In this document: piece by piece, positions 52,366 through 62,009 of the stretch
Layout of the letters: each line of letters opens with the position of its first letter
How positions within the stretch are numbered: the stretch's first letter is position 1
Assembly: GCA_016713435.1 (NCBI GenBank)
Contig: JADJPD010000006.1
Coordinates: forward strand, 434,001-498,000
DNA length: 64,000 nt
From: Gemmatimonadota bacterium
GTDB taxonomy: Bacteria > Gemmatimonadota > Gemmatimonadetes > Gemmatimonadales > GWC2-71-9
Direction of reading: 5' to 3'
Made by a program: the position numbers and the translations under genes
The notes under the pieces: model-generated
Databases searched by the model: none
Seen by the model: only the letters and a program-made list of their open reading frames with translations
What the model was told of the DNA's origin: nothing

Positions 52366-52498
52366 CGGCCTTTGCTTCCGGTGAGAGGGAAAGACTAGCC
52401 GGGGTTGGGATGACAGGGCAACCCGAACGGGGGAGTCGGGGACCAGGCCCCGCTGTAGCGTGACGAGGCAGGTGGCTAAGTCCTGATTTTACAGGTAA

Positions 52499-52526
52499 TT
52501 GACCGAACCGTCGCCGGCGCTAGATT
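52499..52526 (+). promoter_or_regulatory. Promoter of the CapD/WbpM-type gene
   Basis: TTGACC (52499-52504) and TAGATT (52521-52526) lie 16 bases apart in an AT-richer stretch between divergent gmhB and the dehydratase gene. Transcription would start about 52533, very close to GTG 52537. Confidence 0.6.
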
Positions 52527-52536
52527 TGAGCACTAC

Positions 52537-54506
52537 GTGGCCCGCATTCTGCTTGTCAGGGTGGCGGGCACCTCCCCTGAAACGGACGACATGCCGCTCT
52601 CCACTCGGAACGGACTCCGAAACCGGTATCTGTTCCTGTCCGACCTGGCGCTGCTGCCCCTAGCCACCATCCTTGGCTACGTCCTGCGTTTCGAGGGGTT
52701 CAGCTGGCCAGCGCCGTACGGCGAGGTCGCGGTCGCCTATATCGCCGTCACGCTGCCGCTCAAGCTCGGGTTCCTGCTGGCCTTCGGCCTGTACCGGCGG
52801 CTGTGGCAGCTGGCGAGCGTAACGGAACTCCGGACGATCCTGCACGCCACCTTCCTGTCCGGGATCACCTGTTTCGGCATCGGGGTATGGGTGCTGCCCG
52901 GCACCGGGCTCGCCCTGATGCGGCCGCCCCTCTCGCAGATGCTGCTGGACATGCTGCTGACAGGCGCCGTGGTCTCACTCCCCGCGGGTTCCTTCTCCGT
53001 GCCGGCTTCATGCGGCGTAGCCGGAAGGGCGGCGAGGGCACCCGACGCGTGCTGATTGCGGGGGCCGGGACGGCCGGGGGAATGCTGGCGAAGCAAATCG
53101 ACAGTCATCCGCGCCTTGGCCTGATCCCCGTGGGTTTCGTCGACGACAGCCCGGAGAAGCAGGGGCACACGCTGTACGGGCTGCCCGTGTTTGGGACACT
53201 CGCCGACACGGCCCGAGTCTGCGCCGAGGAGGCGGTGGACGAGGTGCTGATCGCCATGCCGACGGCGCGCGGCTCGGTGCTGCGGGCGCTGGTGACGGCG
53301 GCCACCGCGGCGGGGGTGAAGACCCGGACGCTGCCGAGCATCGGCGACATCCTGTCGGGGAAGTTCGACCCGTTCGCGCTGCGGCAGGTGGAGATCCAGG
53401 ACCTGCTGCGGCGGGAGCCGGTGAAGATCGACCTGGCCTCGGTGCAGTCGCTGGCGATGGAGCGGACGGTGCTGGTGACCGGGGCGGGCGGGTCCATCGG
53501 GTCGGAGCTGTGCCGGCAGCTGGCGGGGCTCGAACCCACGCGGCTGGTGCTGGTGGGGCACGGCGAGAATTCCATCTTCGGGATCCAGCAAGAGCTGACC
53601 CAGCGGTGGCCACACATCCGGCTCGAGGCGGTGATCGCGGACGTGAAGGACGCGGGCCAGATGCGGCGGACGTTCGAGCGGTGGCAGCCGTTCTCGGTGT
53701 TCCACGCGGCGGCGCACAAGCACGTGCCGCTCATGGAGGAGAACATCGCCGAGGCGGTGCGCAACAACATCCTGGGCACCCGGAACGTGGTGCACGCCGC
53801 GGCGGAGTTCGGGGTGGAGCACCTGGTGATGATCTCCACCGACAAGGCGGTGCGGCCCACCAGCGTCATGGGCGCCACCAAGCGGGTGGCGGAGCAGCTG
53901 GTGCAGATGGTGGCGGAGGAAACCGGCCGGAACTTCGTGGCGGTGCGCTTCGGCAACGTGCTGGGGAGCCGCGGGTCGGTGGTGCCGACCTTCCTCAAGC
54001 AGATCGCCGACGGCGGGCCGGTGACGGTGACGCACCCGGAGATGCGCCGCTACTTCATGACGATCCCCGAGGCGGTGCAGCTGGTGCTGCAGGCCGGGGC
54101 GCTGGGGCAGGGCGGCGAGGTGTTCGTGCTGGACATGGGCGAGCCGGTGAAGATCGCGGACCTGGCGGCCGACCTGATCCGGCTCTCGGGGAAGGAAGTG
54201 GGGCGGGACATCGAGATCCGCTTCAGCGGCACGCGGCCGGGCGAGAAGCTCTACGAGGAGCTGTTCTTCGACGCCGAGCACGCGACGCCGACCGGGCACC
54301 CGAAGGTGCTTCGCGCCAAGAACGCGGCGCTCCCCATCGGGGTCACCACAGTGGTGGGGGACCTCATTCACGCGGCTGAGGAGGGGTGGGCCCACGATGA
54401 CCTGCGCCGCCTGCTGCGCCGGCTGGTGCCGGACTACGAGGCCACGCTGGCCGGGGCCCCGGTGAAGAGTGACAGCCCGACGCGGGAGCGGTTCCTGAAG
54501 GACTAA
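52537..54506 (+). pseudogene. WbpM/CapD-type UDP-sugar 4,6-dehydratase, one frameshift
   Basis: Membrane-anchored dehydratase making 4-keto-6-deoxy amino sugars, often the first step to the repeat-unit's initial sugar. It has four N-terminal membrane helices (YLFLSDLALLPLATILGYVL and following), a first Rossmann domain (VLIAGAGTAGGMLAKQI) and the catalytic domain with TGAGGSIGSELCRQ and ISTDKAVRPTSVMGATKR, where the usual catalytic Tyr is Met as in WbpM. C-terminal FSGTRPGEKLYEELF is intact. The frame breaks near 52978-52984. ATG 52591 is an alternative start to GTG 52537. Confidence 0.86.
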
Positions 54507-54526
54507 GCCGCTGGGGCGGGAAACGC

Positions 54527-54561
54527 GCGGGGGGTGGTGCCTGGGTGGCACCACCCCCCGC
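54527..54561. terminator. Bidirectional hairpin terminator
   Basis: Perfect 14-base arms GCGGGGGGTGGTGC and GCACCACCCCCCGC around a 7-base loop, exactly between the convergent dehydratase and export genes. Confidence 0.75.
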
Positions 54562-54580
54562 AGGCATTTCGGCGTGACTC

Positions 54581-57100
54581 CTACTTCACGACCACCACGA
54601 CGACGGCGGTCAGGCTGGCGAGGATCTGCGCCAGGGAGCCGGCAAAGGCCAGCCAGTCCTTGCGGTCCGCGGGGTCCTTCTCGGGGACGTAGACGGTGGC
54701 GCCGGCGAGGGGGTCGGGCTTGCTGTCCGGCAGGAACCAGAAGTGCTTGCTGACGCTCTCCACCTTGCCACTCGGCTGGGTGACGTAGGCGCGGTTGCGG
54801 TCGGCGACCCGGCTGTACCCGCCGGCGGCGCCAACGTAATAGTCGAGGCTGCGGCCCTTCACGTAGGTGACGGACATGGCCGCGTTCACGGCGCCGCGGA
54901 CGTAGACGACGGGGATGTACTCGGGGATGAAGATCGAGTCGCCGTCGGAGAGGATCAGGTTGTCGCGGTAGCTTGGGTCATCGAGCACCCTCGGCAGGTC
55001 GACGCCGATGCGGCCGCCGCGATCACTGTTGCGGTAGAACCGGATACCGTCCGGGTACGCCTCCTTGGTGAGTCCTCCCGCGCGCGCGATGAGGTCGGTG
55101 AGGCGATCGGTCGGGGTGAGGAGCGCGTAGCGGCCGGGGAAGCGCACCTGACCGCTGAGGTCGATGGTGCGGTGCAGCTCCCAGTCAGGCTGGCGGAGGA
55201 TCAGGACGTTGTCGTACGGCTTGAGCACGACGTCCGCCGCGCCGGCCGCCGGCGCGGGCTGGCCCGGCGGGCCGAGGTAGCGCCCGCCGGGATCGCGGTC
55301 GAACAGGTAGGTGGAGTCGAGCGGCACCCGGAAGGTCTCGGCCACGCGGCCGCGCTGGCGCAGGCTGTCCTCGGGCAGCCGGGCGATCTCGGCCTCGGTG
55401 AGGAGGGCCTCCTGCCGGAGGCCGTCCACCTGCAGGACGGCGTCGCGCAGGGTCATGCCATCCCGGTAGATGACCCGGCCCGGCTTCCGCACGGCCCCGG
55501 TGACCACCACGTAGCGCTCGGGCCGGAAGGCGGTGCGGGAGAAGACGGTGACCTCGTCGTCCTCCTCGAGCGGGAGGTCCTCGGTGACGGCGCCGGTGGA
55601 GTCCCGGAAGGCGGAGCGGAGCTGGACCCGGCTCGAGTCGGCGAGGAGCCGGGTGACGAGGATCCGGCCGAGGTAGACGTCGGGCTTGGGGCCGCCGGCG
55701 AGGCGGATGGCGTCCGACAGCTTCATGCCGGGGCTGTGGCCCACGGCCCCGGCGGTCCACACGTTGCCGAGGACGGTGACCACGCCACGGCGGCGGTCGG
55801 CCACCTCGAAGACGGTGACGGAGTCGCCGGCGGCGAGCGCGAAGGGTGGGGCGACGCCGTCGGTGAACTGGTCGGAGGCGATGTCGAGGACCACCCGGTC
55901 GCGGCCGTTCACGCCACGCTGGGCGGGCGGCAGGATGCGGTCCACCTGGACGCGGCGGCGGAGCGCGTTGGCCTCGAAACCGCCGGCGGCGCGGATCAGG
56001 TCGGCGAGGGTCTCGCCGGGCTTGAGCTCGTAGATGGCGGGGCGCACCACCCGGCCCGCCAGCTTCACCTGGTTGCCGCGGACGGGGACGAAGATCACGT
56101 CGCCGTTCTCGAGGCGGGCGTCGCCCTTGCTCTCGCCGCGGAGGAGGTAGTCGTAGACGTCGAGGGAATCCACCAGCCGCCCGCCCCGGCGCACCTCGAT
56201 GCGGCGGAAGCTGCCGTTCTCGGTGGGGCCGCCGGCGGCGTAGAGCGCCGTCATGGCGGTGCCGGCCGCCGAGAGCTGGAAGGAGCCGGGGCGCGCCACG
56301 TCGCCGGTGACGAAGACCTGCACGGCGCGGAGCCGCGACACGCTGACGCTGAAGCGGGTGGTGGCGCCGGGGCCGCGGCGCACCCCCGAGTACACCCGCG
56401 CGAGGCGGGTGTAGAGCAGGTCGGTCAGCTCGGCCAGCGTCAGGTTGGCCACGTTGAGCTGGCCCACCTGCGGGATGGCGATGAAGCCCTCGCGGGTGAC
56501 CTCGAGCTCGTGCGCCAGCTCCACGTCGCCGGTGAGGATGAGCACCAGGCCGTCGCCCGGGCCCAGGCGGTAGTTGGCGTCCACCGGGCCGGCGAGGGTG
56601 GGGATGAAGAGGCTGGTGGAGCGGCGGAAGAGCGCGAGGCCGAAGACCTTGAGGCCGGTGCCGCGTTCGGTGAGGCTGTCGGCGCGGAGCGAGTCCATCA
56701 CCGCCTGGGCGCTGTCGGTGAGGAAGTAGAGGCTGTCCGCCTCCTCCACGCTCACGATGCCGAGGAGCCGCACGGCATCGAGGACGCCGCTGGTGGGCTT
56801 GCGGCCAGCGGCGGTGCTGTCGGCGCCGGGGAGGTAGGCGTCGAGGAGGTTGTCGGGGTAGCCGGCCGCGCGGAGGCGGGCGCGGACTTGCTCGGGGGTC
56901 AGGCCGGAGGCGCCGATCTTCTCGCGCACCTTGGCGGCGAGGTCAGGGCGGTCCTGCAGCATCTGCTGCGCCTGCGCCGGTGACGGGAGACCCTGCGCCT
57001 GGCCCGGGACCTGGGCCTGGAGCGCGCTCGTGAGGCCAAGCCCGAGGCTGAGCACGAGGGCCGCGGCCCGGAGGGTGCGGCGGATGGTGTGGGGTGTCAT
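54581..57100 (-). CDS. SLBB-domain polysaccharide export protein (Wza-like)
   Basis: Outer-membrane/periplasmic channel component for exopolysaccharide, 839 aa, about twice the size of E. coli Wza. It has an N-terminal signal peptide (RAAALVLSLGLGLTSALQAQ), the poly_export domain (YRLGPGDGLVLILTGDVELA, then GFIAIPQVGQLNVANLTLAE), repeated SLBB domains (VFVTGDVARPGSFQLSAAGT, KLAGRVVRPAIYELKPGETL, VTGAVRKPGRVIYRDGMTLR, LSGQVRFPGRYALLTPTDRL, VRGAVNAAMSVTYVKGRSLD) and a C-terminal hydrophobic helix (LAQILASLTAVVVVVVK). No lipobox. Intact, unlike most of the locus. Confidence 0.9.
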   Translation of the reverse strand: MTPHTIRRTLRAAALVLSLGLGLTSALQAQVPGQAQGLPSPAQAQQMLQDRPDLAAKVREKIGASGLTPEQVRARLRAAGYPDNLLDAYLPGADSTAAGRKPTSGVLDAVRLLGIVSVEEADSLYFLTDSAQAVMDSLRADSLTERGTGLKVFGLALFRRSTSLFIPTLAGPVDANYRLGPGDGLVLILTGDVELAHELEVTREGFIAIPQVGQLNVANLTLAELTDLLYTRLARVYSGVRRGPGATTRFSVSVSRLRAVQVFVTGDVARPGSFQLSAAGTAMTALYAAGGPTENGSFRRIEVRRGGRLVDSLDVYDYLLRGESKGDARLENGDVIFVPVRGNQVKLAGRVVRPAIYELKPGETLADLIRAAGGFEANALRRRVQVDRILPPAQRGVNGRDRVVLDIASDQFTDGVAPPFALAAGDSVTVFEVADRRRGVVTVLGNVWTAGAVGHSPGMKLSDAIRLAGGPKPDVYLGRILVTRLLADSSRVQLRSAFRDSTGAVTEDLPLEEDDEVTVFSRTAFRPERYVVVTGAVRKPGRVIYRDGMTLRDAVLQVDGLRQEALLTEAEIARLPEDSLRQRGRVAETFRVPLDSTYLFDRDPGGRYLGPPGQPAPAAGAADVVLKPYDNVLILRQPDWELHRTIDLSGQVRFPGRYALLTPTDRLTDLIARAGGLTKEAYPDGIRFYRNSDRGGRIGVDLPRVLDDPSYRDNLILSDGDSIFIPEYIPVVYVRGAVNAAMSVTYVKGRSLDYYVGAAGGYSRVADRNRAYVTQPSGKVESVSKHFWFLPDSKPDPLAGATVYVPEKDPADRKDWLAFAGSLAQILASLTAVVVVVVK

Positions 57101-57149
57101 TGGCCCCAAAAATGAGGGGATACGGGGGGTCTTCGGAAGGGCACGAGCC

Positions 57150-57224
57150 CCGTAGCGGCGGAGCTGTGCTCCGCCGCCTCGATCCCCAAGTCCCAGTCGG
57201 CGGAGCGTAGCTCCGCCGGTACGG
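57150..57224. repeat. Twin-hairpin inverted repeat, second copy
   Basis: 29-base arms 57150-57178 and 57196-57224, inverted and each self-complementary (core GGCGGAGC/GCTCCGCC), with a 17-base spacer. Same unit as 27045-27205, with a shorter spacer. It lies between two minus-strand genes. Confidence 0.85.
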
Positions 57225-57237
57225 GGATGGCGTGGGG

Positions 57238-58338
57238 TCAGGGGCGGCGCAGGGACTCCCAGAACTCGAGGGTGCGGCGGGCCACGGCGTCGTCCACGTA
57301 GTCGTGCATGACGCGGAGGCGGGCCTCGCGGCCGAGGCGCTGGCGCTCGCGGGGGCTGTCGGCGAGGTGCTGCAGGGCGGCGGTGAGGGCGGGGACGTCG
57401 TCCTCGGGGACCACGAGGCCGGCCGTATCAATGAGCTCGGGGAGCGCGCCCGAATCGCTGCCCACCACCGTGACGCCGTGGCCCATGGCCTCGACCAGCG
57501 GCTGGTGGAAGGTCTCCACCCAGCCCGGCGTGGTGCGGGAGGGGATCACCAGGGTGTCCACCTCGGCCCAGAGGGTGCGCACCGTCTCGGGCGGCAGGGC
57601 GCCCTTCCAGGTGATGCGGCTGGCGATGCCGAGCTTCTCGGCCAGCTGCTCGAGCTGCTCCTGGGCGGGGCCGCTGCCCACCACGGTCAGGGTCCACTTG
57701 CCGAGCAGCTTGACGCAGGCGCGGAAGAGGCAGTCGAGGCCCTTCTCCGGCACCAGCCGGCCCACGAAGGCGATGGCGAGGCCCGGCTCGCTGGGCCGCT
57801 GCACCTCGAGGGGCGGGGTGATGCCGAGCTGGGGGATGACGGTGACCGGGACGCCGGGCTTGCCCTTGGCCAGGATGGCGGCCGCCACCCGGTTGCCGCC
57901 GATCAGGCCCGTGGCGCGGTCGAGGGTGCGCCCCCGCCGGAAGCCCTCGAGGAACCCGAAGGAGCGGGCCACGCTCTCCCACCCGAAGAGGACGAGGGGC
58001 TGGCGGAGCCTGGCGGCGTGGCTGCTGGCGGCGGCGGCGGCCGGGGTCCACGGTTCGGCCTCGACCTGGACGATGTCGGGGCGGAAGTCGCTGAGGAGGC
58101 GGTAGAGGTCCTTGGAGCGCCAGGCGACGCCCTCGCCGCGGTCGCCGGTGACGGGAATGGGGACGACGCGGATGCCGCCGTCGTTGCCCCAGGTGGCCTG
58201 CAGCGCGGGGCCGCGCGGGGTGGGGGACCAGGCGGCGGGGACCGCGACGCTCAGGGTGCAGCCGAGGCCGGCCAGCGCCTTGAGCTTCCCGCGGGTGGCG
58301 GGATCGATGTAGGTGTGGGAGACGATGACGGCGCGCAT
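57238..58338 (-). CDS. Family 4 glycosyltransferase
   Basis: GT-B fold enzyme of 366 aa. It starts MRAVIVSHTYIDPATRGKLK and carries AFVGRLVPEKGLDCLFRA, VVGSGPAQEQLEQL and the nucleotide-sugar site around RTTPGWVETFHQPLVEAMGH (E-x7-E type). Intact. The open frame continues upstream to 59307, but that is a shadow of the opposite gene. It diverges from the next glycosyltransferase by 111 bp. Sugar unknown. Confidence 0.89.
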   Translation of the reverse strand: MRAVIVSHTYIDPATRGKLKALAGLGCTLSVAVPAAWSPTPRGPALQATWGNDGGIRVVPIPVTGDRGEGVAWRSKDLYRLLSDFRPDIVQVEAEPWTPAAAAASSHAARLRQPLVLFGWESVARSFGFLEGFRRGRTLDRATGLIGGNRVAAAILAKGKPGVPVTVIPQLGITPPLEVQRPSEPGLAIAFVGRLVPEKGLDCLFRACVKLLGKWTLTVVGSGPAQEQLEQLAEKLGIASRITWKGALPPETVRTLWAEVDTLVIPSRTTPGWVETFHQPLVEAMGHGVTVVGSDSGALPELIDTAGLVVPEDDVPALTAALQHLADSPRERQRLGREARLRVMHDYVDDAVARRTLEFWESLRRP

Positions 58339-58449
58339 TGGCAGGCACCAATGTAGCGTGGGCCGCGCCCCCGCGCGCGGGTGACGGGGCTCACCCAGGG
58401 CGTGCCCCTCTGCCGGGCGCAATCCCCGGCGTGTAGTTTGGTGCACCCC

Positions 58450-59548
58450 ATGCGCATCCTCCACCTCGCGAAGTACTACTGGCCCCGCTCGGGCGGCATG
58501 GAGCGGGTGGTGCAGGACCTGGCCGAGGGCGCCGCCGCGCTCGGCCACGAAGTGTCGGTGGTGGCGGTGGAGAGCCGGATCGGCGGCCGGGTGGGGGGGC
58601 GGCAGCGCTCCACGGTGACGCGGGTGTTCTCGTTCGGGGGCGCTCGGCAGCGAGGAGATCGCGCCGGGGTACCTGACGGCGGCGCGCCGGCGGGCCGACA
58701 TCATCCACCTGCACCATCCCCACCCGCTGGCCGACCTGGCCGGCATGCTCCGCTCCCGGCGCACGCCCCTCGTGGTGACGCAGCACCAGGACACGCGGAA
58801 GCCGGGGGCCGGCCTCGTGGCCCGGGCGGTGCTGCGGCGCGCGGCGGCCATCGTGGTGCCGAGCCGGGCGCACCTGGCGCTGTCGCGGGAGCTCGAGGGG
58901 TTTGAGCACAAGACCGAGGTGATCCCCTTCGGCATCGACGAGAGCCGCTGGGCCGACATCCCGCGGCGCCCCATGGATGCGCCGCCGCGGGCGCTCTTCA
59001 TCGGGCGGCTGCTCAAGTACAAGGGGCTCGACGTGCTGCTGCGGGCGCTGGAGCGGGTGCCGGACCTGCGGCTCGACATCGTCGGCGCGGGGCCCGAGGG
59101 GCCCAGGCTCAAGACCCTGACGCAGGCGCTGGCGCTCGCGGACCGGGTGCGCTTCCACGGCGAGTATCCGGACGAGGACCTGCCGCGCCGGATGGCGGAG
59201 GCCGACTTCCTGGTGCTGCCGTCGGTGGCGGTGGAGGAGATGTTCGGCCTGGTGGTGCTCGAGGCCATGGCGGCGGGGCGGCCGGTGATCACCACCGCGG
59301 TGCCCACCGGCGTGCGCGAGGTGAACGCCCCCGGCGAGACGGGCCTCGAGGTGCCGGTGCACGACGTCCGCTCGCTGGCCGAGGCGCTGGAGCAGATGGC
59401 GCACGATCCCTACCTGCGGGAGAAGATGGGGGATGCGGGGAAGGCGCGGGTGGAGAAGTTCTTCACCCGGCAGCTCATGGCGGAGCGGCACGTGGCGCTG
59501 TATGAGCGGGTGGTGGCGTACCAGCACTCGCCGGAGGTGGCGGGGTAG
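58450..59548 (+). pseudogene. Family 4 glycosyltransferase, one frameshift
   Basis: GT-B transferase of about 365 aa after repair. N-terminal MRILHLAKYYWPRSGGMERV is in one frame to VFSFGG; a G5 run (58636-58640) with one G too many moves the rest to LGSEEIAPGYLTAARRRADI and onward. FIGRLLKYKGLDVLLRALE and VAVEEMFGLVVLEAMAAGRP mark the donor site. Otherwise complete, so probably functional. Confidence 0.85.
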
Positions 59549-61709
59549 ACGCGGCCTGCCTGGTCCGTAGCGGCGGAGCGTTGCTCCGGCCACTGGGTCT
59601 ATGAGATCGAGTTGCCGGGGCGGCGCTCGGCACCACGGACGGCAGCTCAGGGCATTCGAGAACACCAGAGCCGGGGTCGGCGTGCGGCCGGCGCTCGATC
59701 TGCCGGGGCCGGCAGCTCAGTTGATCGCGTCGGTGGCCTCTGGCGACCTTCTCGGCCTTCCGGTCCCGTAGGAGGGCGCGGTAGATGGCGACGTTGCGCT
59801 GGACGATGCGGACGTAGTCGCGGGTCTCGGCGAAGGTGATCTTCTCGACGAAGAGGTCGGGATCGGCGGCGGCGGCGCCCACGGCCCAGAGGGGGACGCG
59901 GCCGGCGCCGGCGTTGTAGGCGGCGAGGGCGCGGGCAAGGTCGCCATCGAACTGCGTCAGGCGGGTGGCCAGGTAATGGGTGCCGAGCTGCAGGTTGACG
60001 GCCGGGTCGTGGAGCTGGTCGGTGCTCCAGCCGGGGAGCTTGAGGGTGCGGGCCAGGAGGCGGCCGGTCTCGGGCATCACCTGCATGAGGCCGAGGGCGC
60101 CGGCGCGGGAGCGGGCGCGGGGTTCCCAGGCGGATTCCTGCCGGATGAGCGCGGCCACCACGAGCGGGTCGAGCCCGGTGGCGCTGGCCTGGCGCTCGAG
60201 TTCGTCGGCGTAGTAGAGCGGGTAGAGCAGGCGATAGGTGCGCGCATCGGCCGGGGCGCCGCGGGCCTGGGCGCGCCGCGCGATGGTCACGGCGGCGGAG
60301 GGCTGGCCGATCTTCCGGTAGCCATCGGCGATGGCCAGGAGGCGCTCGGCCGAGGAGTCGGGGCCGGTGAGCAGCGCCTCGCGCTCCCAGGCGGCTTCGG
60401 GGCTGAACTCAGCCTCGGTGAGGAGCTGGATGCGGCGGAGCGCGTGGCCCACGTCGCTGTAGAAAGAGAAGCTGTCCGCCGCGGCCACCGGCTGCCAGGC
60501 GGGGACGCCGAGGCGGCGGGCGCTCACGGAGGCGTAGTAGCTGAGCGGGTCGCGCGCGATGACGGACTGCCAGAAGAGCTCGGCGCGGGGGCGGTCGCCG
60601 AGTTCGTCGTAGGTGCGGCCGGCCCAGTAGCCGGCGGCCTGGCCGTCGGCGCCGGGATTCCGCTGGTGGACGGCCACGAAGTCCTCGGCGGCGCCGGCCC
60701 TGTCGCCCGATTCCCAGCGGGAGAGGGCGGCGAGGAAGCCGGCGCGGCCGGCGGAGTCGCTCTCGGGGAAGCGGGTGGCCAGGTCCTTCCAGAACTTGCG
60801 CGCCTGCTCGGCGTTGCCGAGGCGGCTCTCGACGCCCCCGGCGAGGAAGAGCGCGGAGGGGATGACCTCGTCCCGGGGATAGCGGCTCATGAGGCGCGCC
60901 AGCGTGGCGCGGGCCACGGCATCGCGGCCCAGGCGGATCTCGGCCAGCGCCCGCTCCCACTGTGCCCGGGGCGCAAGCGGCGACGCCGTGGTGATGCGGC
61001 CCAGGGCGGTGATGGCCTGGGTATAGCGACGGGTGCGGTTCAGGGCCACGCCAGGGGCCAGGCGGTCCTCGCTGGTGCCGAGGCCGGCGGCGAGGGCCCG
61101 ATGGTAGAGCGCGGCCTCGCGCGCGGGCTGGCGGAGCTCGGTGGCGGCGCGGGCCACGACGAGCGCCTCCTGCGCGGTGAGCGGCAGGTTCGCGGTGAAG
61201 AGCGCGTCGAGCGTGGCCACGGCCGGCCGGGTCTTGAGCGCCGCGACGAGCGCGCGGCGCACCTCGGCGCGCTGGGCCGGGGTGCGCGCCAGCTGCAGGC
61301 GGAGCCGGGTGGCGTTGCCCACCTGGCCCAGGGAGTCGTAGCGGAGGATGGCGCCCTTGACGTCGCCGGCGAGCTCGCGGGCCTGGGCATCGGCCTCGAG
61401 GAGGCGGGCGGCCACGAGCGGGGTGCGGATCCGCTCCAGCATGCCCCAGCGGGTGGCGCTGTCGGAGGTGAGGCGCGCCGCGCGGCGGAGGAGCCAGTCG
61501 CCGAGGAGCGGCACTTCCTTCGCGGCGTCGAGATAAAGCTGCCGGGCCTCGGCGCGGCGCCCCGCCTTCTCGGCGGCCCCGGCTTCGCGCATGAGGCGCG
61601 GGCCATCGGCCGAGACGTCGTCATCGGCGGCCCGGAGCGTGGCCGGCAGGACGGCGGCAAGGACGAGAACCAGCCGCACGAGGCGGCCCAGGGGACGACG
61701 AGCGAGCAT
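59475..61709 (-). CDS. slt: Soluble lytic murein transglycosylase (Slt-like)
   Basis: Periplasmic enzyme cutting the MurNAc-GlcNAc bond with anhydro product. A signal peptide (RLVRLVLVLAAVLPATLRA) is followed by a long helical solenoid of TPR-like repeats (about 35-490) and the SLT domain: catalytic E525 in ALIRQESAWEP, AGALGLMQVMPETGRLL and ALAAYNAGAGRV. The start used is the Met before the signal peptide; the frame is open further up. The last 75 or so residues have no family character and run through a repeat; the true end may be a stop at 59717 after a one-base shift (TDAIN). Confidence 0.9.
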   Translation of the reverse strand: MLARRPLGRLVRLVLVLAAVLPATLRAADDDVSADGPRLMREAGAAEKAGRRAEARQLYLDAAKEVPLLGDWLLRRAARLTSDSATRWGMLERIRTPLVAARLLEADAQARELAGDVKGAILRYDSLGQVGNATRLRLQLARTPAQRAEVRRALVAALKTRPAVATLDALFTANLPLTAQEALVVARAATELRQPAREAALYHRALAAGLGTSEDRLAPGVALNRTRRYTQAITALGRITTASPLAPRAQWERALAEIRLGRDAVARATLARLMSRYPRDEVIPSALFLAGGVESRLGNAEQARKFWKDLATRFPESDSAGRAGFLAALSRWESGDRAGAAEDFVAVHQRNPGADGQAAGYWAGRTYDELGDRPRAELFWQSVIARDPLSYYASVSARRLGVPAWQPVAAADSFSFYSDVGHALRRIQLLTEAEFSPEAAWEREALLTGPDSSAERLLAIADGYRKIGQPSAAVTIARRAQARGAPADARTYRLLYPLYYADELERQASATGLDPLVVAALIRQESAWEPRARSRAGALGLMQVMPETGRLLARTLKLPGWSTDQLHDPAVNLQLGTHYLATRLTQFDGDLARALAAYNAGAGRVPLWAVGAAAADPDLFVEKITFAETRDYVRIVQRNVAIYRALLRDRKAEKVARGHRRDQLSCRPRQIERRPHADPGSGVLECPELPSVVPSAAPATRSHRPSGRSNAPPLRTRQAASTPPPPASAGTPPPAHTAPRAAPP
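59565..59590. repeat. Single-hairpin member of the palindromic repeat family
   Basis: CCGTAGCGGCGGAGC followed by GTT and GCTCCGGCC. It matches the left arm of the twin-hairpin repeats at 27045 and 57150. Confidence 0.7.
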
Positions 61710-62009
61710 GGAGACTCCGGGACAGCCCAACCGGGGTGTAATAGCCGAGCGGACTCCCAACATACTAGTGACGTGCCATGGGCAACAGCGTTCCCACACG
61801 CTTCGTCCTAGTGGAAGATGCGTGCCGCGCCGAGAGGGCTCAAATACAAGCAGATAGGGCGGTTGGGGGTGATGCGCTGTCGCCCGGGTGCGGCAGGTTG
61901 GGACGGGGGGGTGGGGCGGGGTGCTACAGGGGTGGGAGGAGCTGGGGGAGCGGCTCGGCGCGTGACACCTGACGGGGTTGGAGGCGGTGCCCCGTCGTCC
62001 GGCTGGCGC
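61710..62009. other. 300-bp gap between the sulfatase-like and slt genes
   Basis: Both flanking genes read on the minus strand. The part near slt (61740-61860) is AT-richer and probably holds its promoter, but no pair of boxes is convincing. The rest is G-rich with no gene or repeat that I can see. Confidence 0.4.

Noticed and set aside
59475..59548. Real overlap of the slt C-terminus with the neighbouring glycosyltransferase
   Set aside because: The last 75 or so residues lack SLT-family character and cross an intergenic repeat. A one-base error that extends the frame is more likely.
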